From Chryseotalea sanaruensis (GTDB lineage Bacteria; Bacteroidota; Bacteroidia; Cytophagales; Cyclobacteriaceae), in assembly GCF_003990915.1 (NCBI RefSeq), contig NZ_BHXQ01000006.1:124001-188000 (forward strand): a DNA stretch of 64,000 bases, in the 5' to 3' direction. The notes below the pieces were generated by a model. The model was not told where the DNA came from. It worked only from the letters and a program-made list of their open reading frames with translations, and ran no database searches. Positions within the stretch are counted from its first letter, which is position 1; the number at the start of each line of letters is the position of its first letter. The position numbers and the translations under genes were made by a program. Positions 38,152 through 47,821 of the stretch are shown one piece after another.

Positions 38152-39772
38152 AATTTTATTACTACTGATTTTGGGTTCACTCACTTCTGTTGTAGAGGCG
38201 CAGGTTAATCGCTACATAGTTTTTTTTAAGGATAAGAATAACTCCAATTTTTCAGTAGAAGCTCCCCAATCATTTTTATCAGAACGTGCAATTAATAGAA
38301 GAATCAAAAATGGAGTTGCGATTACTGCGCAAGACTTGCCGGTTAATGCCACATATGTAAATGAAGTACAGCAAACCGGAGCACTTACTTTTTATACTTC
38401 TCGTTGGTTTAATGCCTTGCTTATTCAATGCGATGCCACACAATTAACCTCAATCGAGGCTCTTCCTTCTGTCGATAGAGTAGATTTGGTTGCTCCGGGT
38501 ATTTTAAACAGTAGTACTGCGGCTGCCAGTCCAGCTTATCTGAGTGCACGCATATCTTCCACCAAAGGAACTAAAACAGCGAGTCAGTTAAACATGTTAG
38601 GTTTGGATGCCATGCACGAATTAAATATCCGTGGTGAAGGTGTAAATGTTGCCGTATTTGATTCAGGATTTCCAGGTGTAAATACCGTTGCGCCCTTCAG
38701 TCATTTGCAGGATAACATTAAAGACACTTACAATTTTGTAAACAGACAAACCAATGTATATCGAAATGATGATCATGGTACAGAGGTATTAAGTGTAATG
38801 GCAGGTTTTATTGAAGGAAGCTTTTCAGGTGGCGCCTACAATGCCGATTACCATTTATACCTGACCGAAGATGTTGGTTCTGAATACAGAATAGAAGAAT
38901 ACAATTGGCTATTTGCAGCGGAAAGAGCAGATAGTGCCGGTGTAGATGTAATCAATGCATCGTTGGGTTATAATACCTTCGACAATGCAGCAATGGATTA
39001 TACAAAGTTGCAATTAGATGGGAATACTGCGGTTGTTACACGCGCAGCACAACTGGCATCAGATAAAGGTATAGTTGTAGTGGTAAGTGCCGGTAACGAA
39101 GGCAACAATTCCTGGCAATTGGTTACACCACCTGCCGATGCTATGGGTGTTATTGCAGTGGGTTCGGTTACATCCACTGGCACGCGCAGCGGGTTTAGCT
39201 CAGTGGGTCCAACAAGCGACAATAGAATTAAACCAGATCTTAGTGCAATGGGGTCAGGCACTTTTGTGGTGCGCAATACAGGCAATACAGGCACTACTTC
39301 AGGAACTTCAGTATCCTCACCTCTGCTAGCCAGCTTGGTTACGGGCATCATACAACGCTACGACACATTAACAAAAGATGAAATTATTGAAGTGCTCAAA
39401 GCATCTGCTTCGCTGGCAGAAAGCCCCAACAATCAGTTAGGCTATGGAATTCCGAATTTTGCTGAGGTAAGATTAAAATTAGAAATAGTAGCGGGTTTGG
39501 AACATCCTGAATCTACACGTTTTGCGGTTTATCCTAATCCGACAGATAGCGGTTTTGTAATGATTGAAACTGTTCAGTCGCTTCGACCTGAACCTTTGGA
39601 GATAGAGATATGGGATATGAAGGGATCGCTCTTGAAGCGAATAGACGGTTCGACCATACGCAACGATGGACGACTAAGAATGGATATATCTGAATTACCG
39701 CCAGGTATGCTGCAGTTCAGGATTAATCATGCCGGTCAAAGTGATATTTTCAAAATCATAAACGTCCGCTAA
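38138..39772 (+). CDS. Subtilisin-family (S8) serine peptidase with T9SS type A tail
   Basis: The 544-residue product has a signal peptide (about 1-22, cleavage after VEAQ), an N-terminal region (about 23-130) likely acting as an inhibitor-like prodomain, and a peptidase domain with the complete triad: D175 (VAVFDSGFPG), H213 (DDHGTEVLSV) and S391 (SGTSVSSPL), plus the oxyanion Asn N320 in SAGNEG. A C-terminal sorting domain starts about residue 462 (FAVYPNPTDSGFVMIET) and runs to the end. It should be exported through type IX secretion. The ATG lies inside the upstream lipoprotein gene. Confidence 0.94.
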   Translation: MVACRILLLLILGSLTSVVEAQVNRYIVFFKDKNNSNFSVEAPQSFLSERAINRRIKNGVAITAQDLPVNATYVNEVQQTGALTFYTSRWFNALLIQCDATQLTSIEALPSVDRVDLVAPGILNSSTAAASPAYLSARISSTKGTKTASQLNMLGLDAMHELNIRGEGVNVAVFDSGFPGVNTVAPFSHLQDNIKDTYNFVNRQTNVYRNDDHGTEVLSVMAGFIEGSFSGGAYNADYHLYLTEDVGSEYRIEEYNWLFAAERADSAGVDVINASLGYNTFDNAAMDYTKLQLDGNTAVVTRAAQLASDKGIVVVVSAGNEGNNSWQLVTPPADAMGVIAVGSVTSTGTRSGFSSVGPTSDNRIKPDLSAMGSGTFVVRNTGNTGTTSGTSVSSPLLASLVTGIIQRYDTLTKDEIIEVLKASASLAESPNNQLGYGIPNFAEVRLKLEIVAGLEHPESTRFAVYPNPTDSGFVMIETVQSLRPEPLEIEIWDMKGSLLKRIDGSTIRNDGRLRMDISELPPGMLQFRINHAGQSDIFKIINVR

Positions 39773-39783
39773 AATCTAAGGCC

Positions 39784-39791
39784 TATCTTTG
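39784..39791 (+). promoter_or_regulatory. Candidate -7 element of rpe
   Basis: TATCTTTG is a perfect TAnnTTTG match only 17 bases upstream of the rpe ATG, implying a very short leader. Confidence 0.5.
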
Positions 39792-39808
39792 CCCAAAATT
39801 TAAAATTC

Positions 39809-40459
39809 ATGAGCGCTTTAATCGCCCCATCTGTACTAGCATCTGATTTTGCTAACCTGGAAAAAGAAGTAAAAATGTTGAATGAAAGCCAGGCCGACTG
39901 GATTCATATCGATATTATGGATGGTATTTTTGTTCCCAATATTTCCTTTGGTATTCCGGTTACAGAAGCAATAAAACGTCATGCAACTAAACCCCTTGAT
40001 GTACATCTCATGATTGTGCAACCTGAAAAATATGTAGAAGCTTTTCATAAGGCGGGGGCGGAAATAATTTCTGTTCATATTGAAGCTTGTGCACATCTTC
40101 ATAGAAATATTCAGCAGATAAAAGCGTTAGGTATTAAAGCAGGCGTAGCGGTGAATCCACATACTCCCATTAGTGCGCTGGAAGATATTATTCAGGATAT
40201 AGACCTTGTTTGTCTTATGTCTGTAAATCCGGGCTTTGGTGGACAGAAATTTATTGAGCGTACTTACGATAAGGTGAAGCAGTTAAAAAATATGATTGAG
40301 TCAAGCGGATCGAAGGCTTTGATTGAGATTGATGGAGGGGTAAATCAAAATAACGCTAAAGCACTTATTGCGGCAGGAGCCAACGTGCTGGTTGCTGGCA
40401 ATTTTGTGTTTAGTGCTGAAAAACCGAAGGACATAATCGCACAATTAAAAACTCTATAA
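39809..40459 (+). CDS. rpe: Ribulose-phosphate 3-epimerase
   Basis: The 216-residue TIM barrel interconverts ribulose 5-phosphate and xylulose 5-phosphate in the pentose phosphate pathway. The metal and catalytic residues are visible: IAPSVLASDFANL at the start, WIHIDIMDGIFVPNISFG (about 31-48), DVHLMI (about 66-71), SVNPGFGGQKFI (about 142-153), and EIDGGV (about 177-182) with the second catalytic Asp. The length is standard. It appears to be transcribed alone from its own promoter. Confidence 0.97.
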   Translation: MSALIAPSVLASDFANLEKEVKMLNESQADWIHIDIMDGIFVPNISFGIPVTEAIKRHATKPLDVHLMIVQPEKYVEAFHKAGAEIISVHIEACAHLHRNIQQIKALGIKAGVAVNPHTPISALEDIIQDIDLVCLMSVNPGFGGQKFIERTYDKVKQLKNMIESSGSKALIEIDGGVNQNNAKALIAAGANVLVAGNFVFSAEKPKDIIAQLKTL

Positions 40460-40557
40460 GTTTCGACATTGCATTACTATAATCGGTATTGTCTTTGCTT
40501 TTAAGCCTGCGACTATCGCATAATTTTTCTATTTTTAAAGCTTAATCTTCTCACAAT

Positions 40558-41607
40558 CTGAAACTAAGAAGGCTCATACCGTTCTTTTTGCTTACCCTCA
40601 TAGGGATGCCTGAGCTCTTTGCACAGTATGAGTCAGACAAGCAAGCAACCATACCCCTGGAGTATTTCTATGTAAAAAAGAAGAAAACGGGTATCCCATT
40701 GCTAAGTATGATCACTTTCAGTGTAAGTTCAGGCATGGCTATTAATACTCTTAGTCACAATTTGAATGGTTACGGAATTCGACAAGACCCAGGTCGTCAG
40801 CCAGTGTTATTTCCAGCCACAGGAGGTGGCCCTTTGGGCGCCCCCACAACCGGGAATTTTCAGATAACTAATTGGTTCAATCAGTCTGCATTTGACTTGA
40901 TACCGATTCCTGATGGCTCCTTCCAAGTAAGTAGTGATACCGCCAAACTGGGTTTTCGCTCACGGGGTATCTCAGTTCCAATTAAGGCATCCTTGCATTA
41001 TGAGTGGAGACGCTTCCGGATTGGAGGGGGGATCTCTTACGAATATGTGTTGATTGGCGATTTTCGCCCCAGATCCTTCAACGGATCTATTGAAAATTAT
41101 GCCCCGATAAAGAATGGCGGCTTCATGCGGAAATATTTTGGTATGGCAGGTGTAACTGTATATCGCTATAAACAAAACCTTTTGGTGGCTGACATACAAA
41201 TTGGCAGTTTTAAGCCAGGTCGTGTTTTTGATGTGGCAAAAATACAGCGCAGCGTAAATTATAATTTTGGTCTTACTATTGAACAAGAAATGAGTGAATA
41301 TTTCCGTTTATTTATTCGCCCCTCCTATGACATTAAAAGTTTTAAAATGCCAATTGGAGTTAACACAAGCATTAATCATCGCTTCAATGCCTTGTATATA
41401 AATGTTGGCGCTACTTATCGTTTTCCAGAACTACGCAGGTGCGTTATTGATGGGTGCAGAGCGCAGGTCAATCACGCCCACGGCAATAAAGAGTATAGGA
41501 GCAGGATGCATCCTATCTATAAAAAACAGAATCCATATTATGGAGAAAACCACCCCACCCTTATCAAGTACAAAGGCAAAAATAGCAGGAAACTAAACCC
41601 TTATTAG
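40558..41607 (+). CDS. Outer-membrane beta-barrel-like protein with a basic Cys/His tail
   Basis: The frame is open from 40546. A CTG at 40558 gives LKLRRLIPFFLLTLIGM with cleavage after LFAQ, a good signal peptide. The first TTG (40588) would remove the charged part, so CTG is the better start. The body (about residues 50-290) alternates aromatic strands (SLHYEWRRFRIGGGISYEYV, NALYINVGATYRF) as in an eight- to ten-strand barrel. It ends in a hydrophilic tail with CVIDGC and NHAHG motifs followed by a Tyr/Lys-rich stretch. Family and function are unknown. Confidence 0.7.
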   Translation: MKLRRLIPFFLLTLIGMPELFAQYESDKQATIPLEYFYVKKKKTGIPLLSMITFSVSSGMAINTLSHNLNGYGIRQDPGRQPVLFPATGGGPLGAPTTGNFQITNWFNQSAFDLIPIPDGSFQVSSDTAKLGFRSRGISVPIKASLHYEWRRFRIGGGISYEYVLIGDFRPRSFNGSIENYAPIKNGGFMRKYFGMAGVTVYRYKQNLLVADIQIGSFKPGRVFDVAKIQRSVNYNFGLTIEQEMSEYFRLFIRPSYDIKSFKMPIGVNTSINHRFNALYINVGATYRFPELRRCVIDGCRAQVNHAHGNKEYRSRMHPIYKKQNPYYGENHPTLIKYKGKNSRKLNPY

Positions 41608-41765
41608 GTCCTTTTTTCAGCGCTTTTCAGGCAGGCTTTTTCAGAACTACAAATCACTGATTCTCAAGTCATTTATACTTCTATAATTCGTCTTTAAACA
41701 TCGCATTCTATCTGCTTATTTGCTATCTTGCGCGCTTGAAAACAGCCTTAACCACTTAAGTATAC

Positions 41766-44327
41766 ATGGCAGAAGAAACTGGTAGTCTGCAACCTGGCAG
41801 ACAGAGTATCATCCCGATCAACATTGAAGATGAAATGCGTACAGCCTACATCGATTATTCGATGTCGGTAATTGTTTCACGCGCGTTACCCGATGTACGA
41901 GACGGCTTGAAGCCCGTTCACAGAAGGGTACTCTTTGGCATGTTGGAGTTGGGTGTTAACTACAATAAGTCCTATAAGAAATCAGCGCGTATTGTCGGTG
42001 ATGTAATGGGTAAGTATCACCCACACGGTGATGCCTCTATTTACGACACCCTTGTGCGTATGGCTCAGGATTGGTCCCTTCGTTATCCACTTGTTGACGG
42101 GCAAGGTAACTTCGGATCTGTTGATGGTGATGCACCAGCGGCAATGCGTTACACTGAAGCACGATTAAGAAGAATAGCTGAAGAGATCCTGGCCGACATA
42201 AACAAGGATACGGTCGATTTCCAACCGAACTATGATGACCAGTTTACCGAACCAACCGTATTGCCCAGCAAGCTTCCCAACCTATTGGTAAATGGAGCTT
42301 CGGGTATTGCAGTAGGTATGGCCACTAACATGGCACCTCATAACTTACGTGAGGTAATTGATGGCGTTATTGCTTACATCGATGACAACGATATTACTAT
42401 CGATGCCCTTATGCAGTTTATCAAGGGACCTGACTTCCCAACGGCTGGTATTATTTATGGTGTTTCCGGTGTACGCGAAGCATACCATACTGGTCGCGGT
42501 AAAGTAATGTTGCGCTCAAGAGCAGAGATAGTTACCAATGAAAAGGGCAAAGATCAAATCATCGTAACCGAGATACCTTACCAGGTAAACAAGGCGCAAA
42601 TGATTGAAAAAACGGCTGCGCTAATAAACGAAAAGAAAATAGAAGGTATCACTGCACTTCGCGATGAGTCTGACCGTGATGGTTACAGAATTGTATACGA
42701 TCTGCGCAAAGATGCTATACCCAATGTGGTATTGGCTAACTTGTTTAAGTACACCCAGCTTCAAACTTCCTTTGGTATTAATAATGTTGCTCTGGTAAAG
42801 GGTAGACCATACACACTCAACTTAAAGGACTTAATAAAGTACTTCGTAGAACACAGACACGAAGTAGTGATTCGCAGAACAAAATACGAATTATCCGAAG
42901 CAGAGAAACGAGCACATATTTTAGCAGGTTACTTAATTGCACTTGATAATCTCGATGAAGTAATTTCATTGATTCGTAATTCTAAAGACCCTGAAGAAGC
43001 CAAAGGAGAATTAATAATGCGTTTCGGATTATCCGAAATACAATCCAAAGCTATTTTGGAGATGCGTTTGCAGCGTTTAACAGGTCTGGAACGTGATAAG
43101 ATTCAGGAAGAATATAAAGAGGTGATGGCCTTGATTGACCGTCTCAATGAAATTCTGAATAACGAAGGTATTCGTATGCAAATCATCAAAGATGAATTAG
43201 GTGATTTGCGTGAACGTTATGGTGATGAACGCAGAACAGAAATTATACCGGCCGAAGACGATATTACGACTGAAGATATGATTCCAAATGAGGCGATGGT
43301 GATTACCATTTCCAACCAGGGATATATCAAACGTACTTTATTATCAGAGTATCGTACGCAGGGCAGAGGTGGCGTTGGTTCGAGAGGTGCTGCTACGAAG
43401 GACGATGACTTTACTGAACATTTATTTATTGCCAATGCACATAATTACTTGCTAATCTTCACCGATTCTGGAAAAGTGTTCTGGAAAAAAGCATATGAGA
43501 TTCCGGAAGGTAACAAAGTATCAAAAGGAAGAGCTATTCAGAATCTATTGAATATTGAATCTGGCGATACAGTAAGAGCCGTTATTAACGTAAGATCATT
43601 AGAAGACGAAGAGTACATCAATAACAACTACGTTATTCTGTGCACCGAAAAAGGTGTAATAAAGAAAACAGCACTCGAAGCTTACTCACGTCCGCGACAA
43701 GCAGGTATTAATGCCATTACTATTAACGATGGCGACCGTTTATTGAATGCCTCTTTAACCAACGGAAAGAATCACATCATCATTGCCAAAGCAGAAGGCA
43801 AAGCGGTTCATTTCGATGAAGGCGATGTTCGCCCTATGGGACGTATGGCAGCTGGTGTTCGCGGAGTTACACTTGATTCTGAAAATGACAAGGTAATTGG
43901 TATGGTGTGTATTACACGCGATGATGCCAACTTGTTGGTAGTTTCAGAAAATGGTTACGGCAAGCGCTCACCAATTGATGACTACCGCATTACCCGCAGA
44001 GGAGGTATAGGTGTTAAAACCATTAACGTAACGGATAAAACTGGCAAGCTTGTTGCAATTAAGGAAGTAGCAGATGATGATGAATTGATGATAATCAATC
44101 GCTCAGGCATTACTATACGCATTAAAGTTGAAGAATTGCGTGTTATGGGCCGTGCAACACAAGGTGTTAGGTTAATTAAACTGAATGAAGATGACAGCAT
44201 TTCTTCGGTTGAAAAAATACAACAAGTAGAAGGAGTAGCTACTGAATTAGGTGATGGCACGGAGCCAGAAAATAAGATACCTGATACGGAAAATCCCGAA
44301 ACAGAAGCACCAGAAACCAATAACTAA
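41766..44327 (+). CDS. gyrA: DNA gyrase subunit A
   Basis: The 853-residue protein carries the breakage-reunion domain with the catalytic tyrosine Y129 ([10 protein letters not shown]) and a six-bladed C-terminal DNA-wrapping domain. The GyrA box reads QGRGGVG (consensus QRRGGKG). In the quinolone-resistance region the position equivalent to E. coli Ser83 is Ala90 ([10 protein letters not shown]), while Asp94 is kept. The C-terminus ends in an acidic tail (about 815-853). It should pair with GyrB, encoded elsewhere. A TPR gene follows after 24 bases. Confidence 0.97.
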   Translation: MAEETGSLQPGRQSIIPINIEDEMRTAYIDYSMSVIVSRALPDVRDGLKPVHRRVLFGMLELGVNYNKSYKKSARIVGDVMGKYHPHGDASIYDTLVRMAQDWSLRYPLVDGQGNFGSVDGDAPAAMRYTEARLRRIAEEILADINKDTVDFQPNYDDQFTEPTVLPSKLPNLLVNGASGIAVGMATNMAPHNLREVIDGVIAYIDDNDITIDALMQFIKGPDFPTAGIIYGVSGVREAYHTGRGKVMLRSRAEIVTNEKGKDQIIVTEIPYQVNKAQMIEKTAALINEKKIEGITALRDESDRDGYRIVYDLRKDAIPNVVLANLFKYTQLQTSFGINNVALVKGRPYTLNLKDLIKYFVEHRHEVVIRRTKYELSEAEKRAHILAGYLIALDNLDEVISLIRNSKDPEEAKGELIMRFGLSEIQSKAILEMRLQRLTGLERDKIQEEYKEVMALIDRLNEILNNEGIRMQIIKDELGDLRERYGDERRTEIIPAEDDITTEDMIPNEAMVITISNQGYIKRTLLSEYRTQGRGGVGSRGAATKDDDFTEHLFIANAHNYLLIFTDSGKVFWKKAYEIPEGNKVSKGRAIQNLLNIESGDTVRAVINVRSLEDEEYINNNYVILCTEKGVIKKTALEAYSRPRQAGINAITINDGDRLLNASLTNGKNHIIIAKAEGKAVHFDEGDVRPMGRMAAGVRGVTLDSENDKVIGMVCITRDDANLLVVSENGYGKRSPIDDYRITRRGGIGVKTINVTDKTGKLVAIKEVADDDELMIINRSGITIRIKVEELRVMGRATQGVRLIKLNEDDSISSVEKIQQVEGVATELGDGTEPENKIPDTENPETEAPETNN

Positions 44328-44351
44328 ATTTGATTATAAACCTGAACTAAA

Positions 44352-45542
44352 ATGAAAAAAGCAATTCTGATTTTATTACTGGCTCCGGCTTTGGCATTTG
44401 CGCAAAAGCCTGTGAAGCCGAACCTGAATAAAGTCCTTAACTTTTGGAAGGATGGAAAGTTGAAAGAGGCTAAAGAAATGGTTGACCTTGCAGAAAACGA
44501 TCCTAAGCTTTCTTTAGATGGTAAGACTTTTTATTACAAAGGTCTTGTTTATGCCTCTTTGGATACTACTTCAAATGAAGAGTTCAAAGCGTTGGCAACA
44601 GAGCCTTTAGCAACAGCTTTAGCAGCTTTTGAAAAGGCTGATGGTATGTCTAAGGGCAAAGAATACTTCATTCAGGATGCTGTTGGTCTTCCTCAATTAA
44701 AATCCCAGCAAATGTTGATTTTGGCAAATTTCTATTTGAATCAAGGTGCCAACGCGTTTCAGGAAGATGATTTTGATGCAGCTATTGCAGGTTTTAAAAA
44801 AACTCAAACTATAATTCCTGACGATTCAACTGCTTATTTTTATGGAGGATATGCGTATTATCAGAAGGAAGAATATCAGACAGCAATAGATCAGTTTAAA
44901 ATATATATTGATAAAGGTGGAAAATCACCTGATGCTTACTCACTTATCATTAATACCTACAGTGGTCCCCTTGAAAACAAAGAGGAAGCTTTGAAATGGA
45001 CTCAAACTGCAAAAACTGCTTTTCCGGCAGATGAAAACTTTCCTAAAGTTGAAATCGGTTTGTTGATTGACCTAAACAAAATTGATGATGCTAAAGGAGG
45101 TCTGGAATCCGCTGTAGCGAAGGAACCAGAAAATAAAATCTTGCACTTCTATTTAGGATATGTTAATTCTAAATTAGAGAAATGGGAAGACTCAAAAGCA
45201 AACTACACACAAGCGCTTAAAATTGATCCGGCCTATTTTGATGCCCAATATTACCTTGCTCAGATATATTTGATTGATGCTGAAAAGGTAAAGAAGGAAA
45301 TGAACAACCTGGGCATTACAAAAGAAGATCAAAAGAAAAAACTTGAGTTAGATAAGCTATTGGTAGAAAAATACAAGATAGCTCTTCCATACTGGGAGAA
45401 AGCCAACAGCATGAAAATTGATGATGCCACCTCTCGCATTGAGGTATTGGATAAATTAAGCATGATGTATTACTACTTGGGAGAGGATGGTAAAGCAGCT
45501 GCAATAGAAAAAACATTGAAGGAACTTGGTGTTGATAATTAA
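44352..45542 (+). CDS. Exported tetratricopeptide-repeat protein
   Basis: The 396-residue product has a signal peptide (about 1-17, cleavage after LAFA) and at least four TPR-like helical pairs, for example DFDAAIAGFKKTQTIIPDDS (about 138-157), YQTAIDQFKIYIDKGGKSP (about 176-194), and ILHFYLGYVNSKLEKWEDSK with YTQALKIDPAYFDAQYYLAQ (about 260-300). It is probably a periplasmic scaffold. It follows gyrA by 24 bases and ends at a strong terminator, so it is likely co-transcribed with gyrA, although no functional link is evident. Confidence 0.9.
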   Translation: MKKAILILLLAPALAFAQKPVKPNLNKVLNFWKDGKLKEAKEMVDLAENDPKLSLDGKTFYYKGLVYASLDTTSNEEFKALATEPLATALAAFEKADGMSKGKEYFIQDAVGLPQLKSQQMLILANFYLNQGANAFQEDDFDAAIAGFKKTQTIIPDDSTAYFYGGYAYYQKEEYQTAIDQFKIYIDKGGKSPDAYSLIINTYSGPLENKEEALKWTQTAKTAFPADENFPKVEIGLLIDLNKIDDAKGGLESAVAKEPENKILHFYLGYVNSKLEKWEDSKANYTQALKIDPAYFDAQYYLAQIYLIDAEKVKKEMNNLGITKEDQKKKLELDKLLVEKYKIALPYWEKANSMKIDDATSRIEVLDKLSMMYYYLGEDGKAAAIEKTLKELGVDN

Positions 45543-45591
45543 TCAAAGCTGTAGTCTTTATCGTTAAAGATTAAATCACTATAAAAAAGAA

Positions 45592-45625
45592 AAGAGGCTG
45601 ACTCGATTGAGCAGCCTCTTTTTAT
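45592..45625. terminator. Intrinsic terminator between the TPR gene and glk
   Basis: AAGAGGCTG pairs with CAGCCTCTT around an 11-base loop and is followed by five T residues. A-rich sequence on the other side could make it work for the convergent glk operon as well. Confidence 0.85.
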
Positions 45626-45655
45626 TTCATTAACTTTTTCTACAAGATTTGTATT

Positions 45656-45747
45656 CCAATGTCGTTAGTTAAGCTTCCATGTTAATCCTCTCCTTTGGTT
45701 AGGATTAGAGGTGAGGCAATAAAAAAGGCTTAACTAAACAACATTGG
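45656..45747. repeat. 92-base element with imperfect terminal inverted repeats (MITE-like)
   Basis: The left end (45656-45674) and right end (45727-45747) are imperfect inverted copies of GGCTTAACTAAACRACATTGG. The inner part contains a second inverted pair, AATCCT/AGGATT. The right end matches 18372-18391 with one mismatch. No coding sequence is present. Confidence 0.6.
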
Positions 45748-45797
45748 ATTTATATTCCACAGACTTAAAAATAAAAGTAATTTTTAACGCTAAAGAC

Positions 45798-46775
45798 TTA
45801 ATTCGCTACAGCAGATTTCTTCTCAAGAAAATCCCACACTAAACTGCTTGCACCTAAAATGGAGGCAGCTTGATTTTGTAAACCTGAAGGAAGTATTTTG
45901 ATCTTTCCCTTGAAAATAGGCATAATGTTTTCCTCCATATGATAAATAGTTGGCTTGAAAATTAAGTCACCAGCCAGCGATAATCCGCCAAATAAAAAGA
46001 TAGCTTCCGGATCAGTGTGTACTGCAGTCTCTGCCAACTTCATACCTAAAATTCTTCCAGAATAATCAAAGCAAGCTTTCGCAACTACATCGCCTTTCAA
46101 AGCAGCATCCGTAATCATCTTGGTGTCCAGACTCTCGTAACTGATCTCACGCAATACACTGTCCTCTAAATGGTCAGCCAACAATTTATAAACTGTTCTT
46201 TTAATACCTGTTGCAGAAACATATGTTTCAAGACAACCACGCTTACCACAATTACAGTAGCGACCAGCAGGATTAACAGAGGTATGACCAACTTCACCAG
46301 CAATACCGTGCTTCCCATTAACCAGGTGGCCATTGCAAACAATACCACTTCCCAGCCCTGTGCCTAAAGTTATCACAATAAAATCTTTCATCCCTTTAGC
46401 TGCACCAAACACCATTTCTCCTACAGCTGCTGCGTTAGCATCGTTGGTAACAATACAAGGCACATCAAATTCCTTTTTCACCATATCGGCTAAAGGAATG
46501 ATTCCTTTCCAAGGAAGATTGATGGCATGCTCAATAGTACCATGATAGTAATTACCATTTGCGGCACCTACTCCTATGCCAAGTAAATGGGCAGGCCCTA
46601 TTTCACTAAGTGCTTGGCGAATGGCAGCAGACATATCATCAAAAAATGCATCGAATGAGTCATCATGTGTCTTAGACGAAATGCTACCCTGGGTCAATAC
46701 ATTTCCTTCGCGGTCTACTACGCCAAACTTGGTGCTGGTTCCGCCAATATCAATACCTACAGTTACTGCCTTCAT
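45798..46775 (-). CDS. glk: ROK-family glucokinase
   Basis: The 325-residue product has the ROK-family ATP-binding start TVGIDIGGTSTKFGVV, the catalytic VTNDANAAAVGE (about 109-120), LGTGLGSGIV, and the zinc motif GEVGHTSVNP...CNCGKRGCLET (about 160-185). These are typical of bacterial glucokinases that phosphorylate glucose to glucose 6-phosphate. Its placement three bases after pfkA and behind pgi supports glucose over other sugars. It has no DNA-binding domain, so it is a kinase and not a ROK repressor. Confidence 0.92.
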   Translation of the reverse strand: MKAVTVGIDIGGTSTKFGVVDREGNVLTQGSISSKTHDDSFDAFFDDMSAAIRQALSEIGPAHLLGIGVGAANGNYYHGTIEHAINLPWKGIIPLADMVKKEFDVPCIVTNDANAAAVGEMVFGAAKGMKDFIVITLGTGLGSGIVCNGHLVNGKHGIAGEVGHTSVNPAGRYCNCGKRGCLETYVSATGIKRTVYKLLADHLEDSVLREISYESLDTKMITDAALKGDVVAKACFDYSGRILGMKLAETAVHTDPEAIFLFGGLSLAGDLIFKPTIYHMEENIMPIFKGKIKILPSGLQNQAASILGASSLVWDFLEKKSAVAN

Positions 46776-46778
46776 AAT

Positions 46779-47765
46779 TTAAATGGATAGTATTTTTGCA
46801 ATTCGAAGTGATTCTTGATCTATTTCATGAACATGATTAATGATGCTGTCAAAACTGTTATAAACAATTTTACTATTGCGTATACCTACCATTACATCCG
46901 TCTGACCTTTTAAAATACCTTCAACAGCAGCTACGCCTAGTTTACTGGCTAACACTCGATCAAAATAAGTAGGAGATCCCCCTCTTTGTAAATGCCCAAG
47001 CACAGTAACTTTAATATCAAAATAGTCAGACCGTTCCGCTACTTTTTTAGCTAACTCGGTGGCACCGCCAATCTTAGATCCTTCAGCAACAACAATCAAA
47101 TTCGATTTCTTACTGGATCCTTCACCTGCTGTAAGTAATGTCATGAGGTTTTCAAAACTCATGGTTTCTTCTGGTATAATAATAGCTGCAGCGCCTCCGG
47201 CAATACCACTGTTTACTGCAATGTATCCAGAGTTACGTCCCATCACTTCTATAAAAAATAAACGATTGTGCGAAAGGGCTGTGTCACGAATTTTATCGAT
47301 AGCCTCAACAGCAGTATTGGTTGCAGTATCGTAACCAATAGTATAATCAGTTCCCGTTAAATCATTATCAATTGTACCGGGTATACAAACAGCTGGTATT
47401 CCAAACTCCTCTGTTAAATAATGCAAGCCTGTAAAGCTGCCATCACCACCGATAGCGACTAAAGCATCTATCCCTTCCTTCTTTAGATTATTGTACGCTT
47501 TTAGTCTTCCTTCCTTGGTGCGAAATTCTTTACTGCGTGCCGTTTTTAAAATAGTACCACCGCGTTGAATAATATTGCCCACAGATCTTGCTCCGAGCTT
47601 AACAATGTCACCTTCTATCATACCTTCATACCCACGCATAATGCCGAATACTTCTTTCTGATAGTAGATACCGGTTCTTACCACAGCACGGATGGCTGCA
47701 TTCATACCTGGCGCATCTCCACCGGATGTAAAGACGCCAATTCTTTTAATTTTTTCGTTTGTCAT
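46779..47765 (-). CDS. pfkA: ATP-dependent 6-phosphofructokinase
   Basis: The 328-residue product phosphorylates fructose 6-phosphate. GVFTSGGDAPGMNAAIRA (about 11-28), GGDGSFTG in the ATP site, the catalytic PGTIDNDLTGTDYTIGYDTA, and EVMGRNSGY (about 173-181) are all standard for the bacterial homotetrameric enzyme. The Gly residues of the GGDGS motif indicate ATP rather than pyrophosphate as donor. It is followed after three bases by glk. Confidence 0.97.
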   Translation of the reverse strand: MTNEKIKRIGVFTSGGDAPGMNAAIRAVVRTGIYYQKEVFGIMRGYEGMIEGDIVKLGARSVGNIIQRGGTILKTARSKEFRTKEGRLKAYNNLKKEGIDALVAIGGDGSFTGLHYLTEEFGIPAVCIPGTIDNDLTGTDYTIGYDTATNTAVEAIDKIRDTALSHNRLFFIEVMGRNSGYIAVNSGIAGGAAAIIIPEETMSFENLMTLLTAGEGSSKKSNLIVVAEGSKIGGATELAKKVAERSDYFDIKVTVLGHLQRGGSPTYFDRVLASKLGVAAVEGILKGQTDVMVGIRNSKIVYNSFDSIINHVHEIDQESLRIAKILSI

Positions 47766-47779
47766 ACATTGAAACCCGC

Positions 47780-47787
47780 CAAAAATA
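47780..47787 (-). promoter_or_regulatory. Candidate -7 element of pfkA-glk
   Basis: TATTTTTG on the minus strand, a perfect TAnnTTTG match, lies 14 bases upstream of the pfkA ATG in the 56-base spacer to pgi. Confidence 0.4.
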
Positions 47788-47821
47788 CAGGAAGGGTATT
47801 ACTTTCCTAACAATTTCTTAA

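Noticed and set aside
40460..41765. tRNA or small RNA genes in the spacers around the barrel gene and before gyrA
   Set aside because: No cloverleaf, T-loop pattern or hairpin with T run was found by eye in either spacer.
43982..44320. Minus-strand 112-residue frame at the end of gyrA
   Set aside because: Lies wholly within a certain gene, low-complexity Ser/Val/Pro sequence, no start context.
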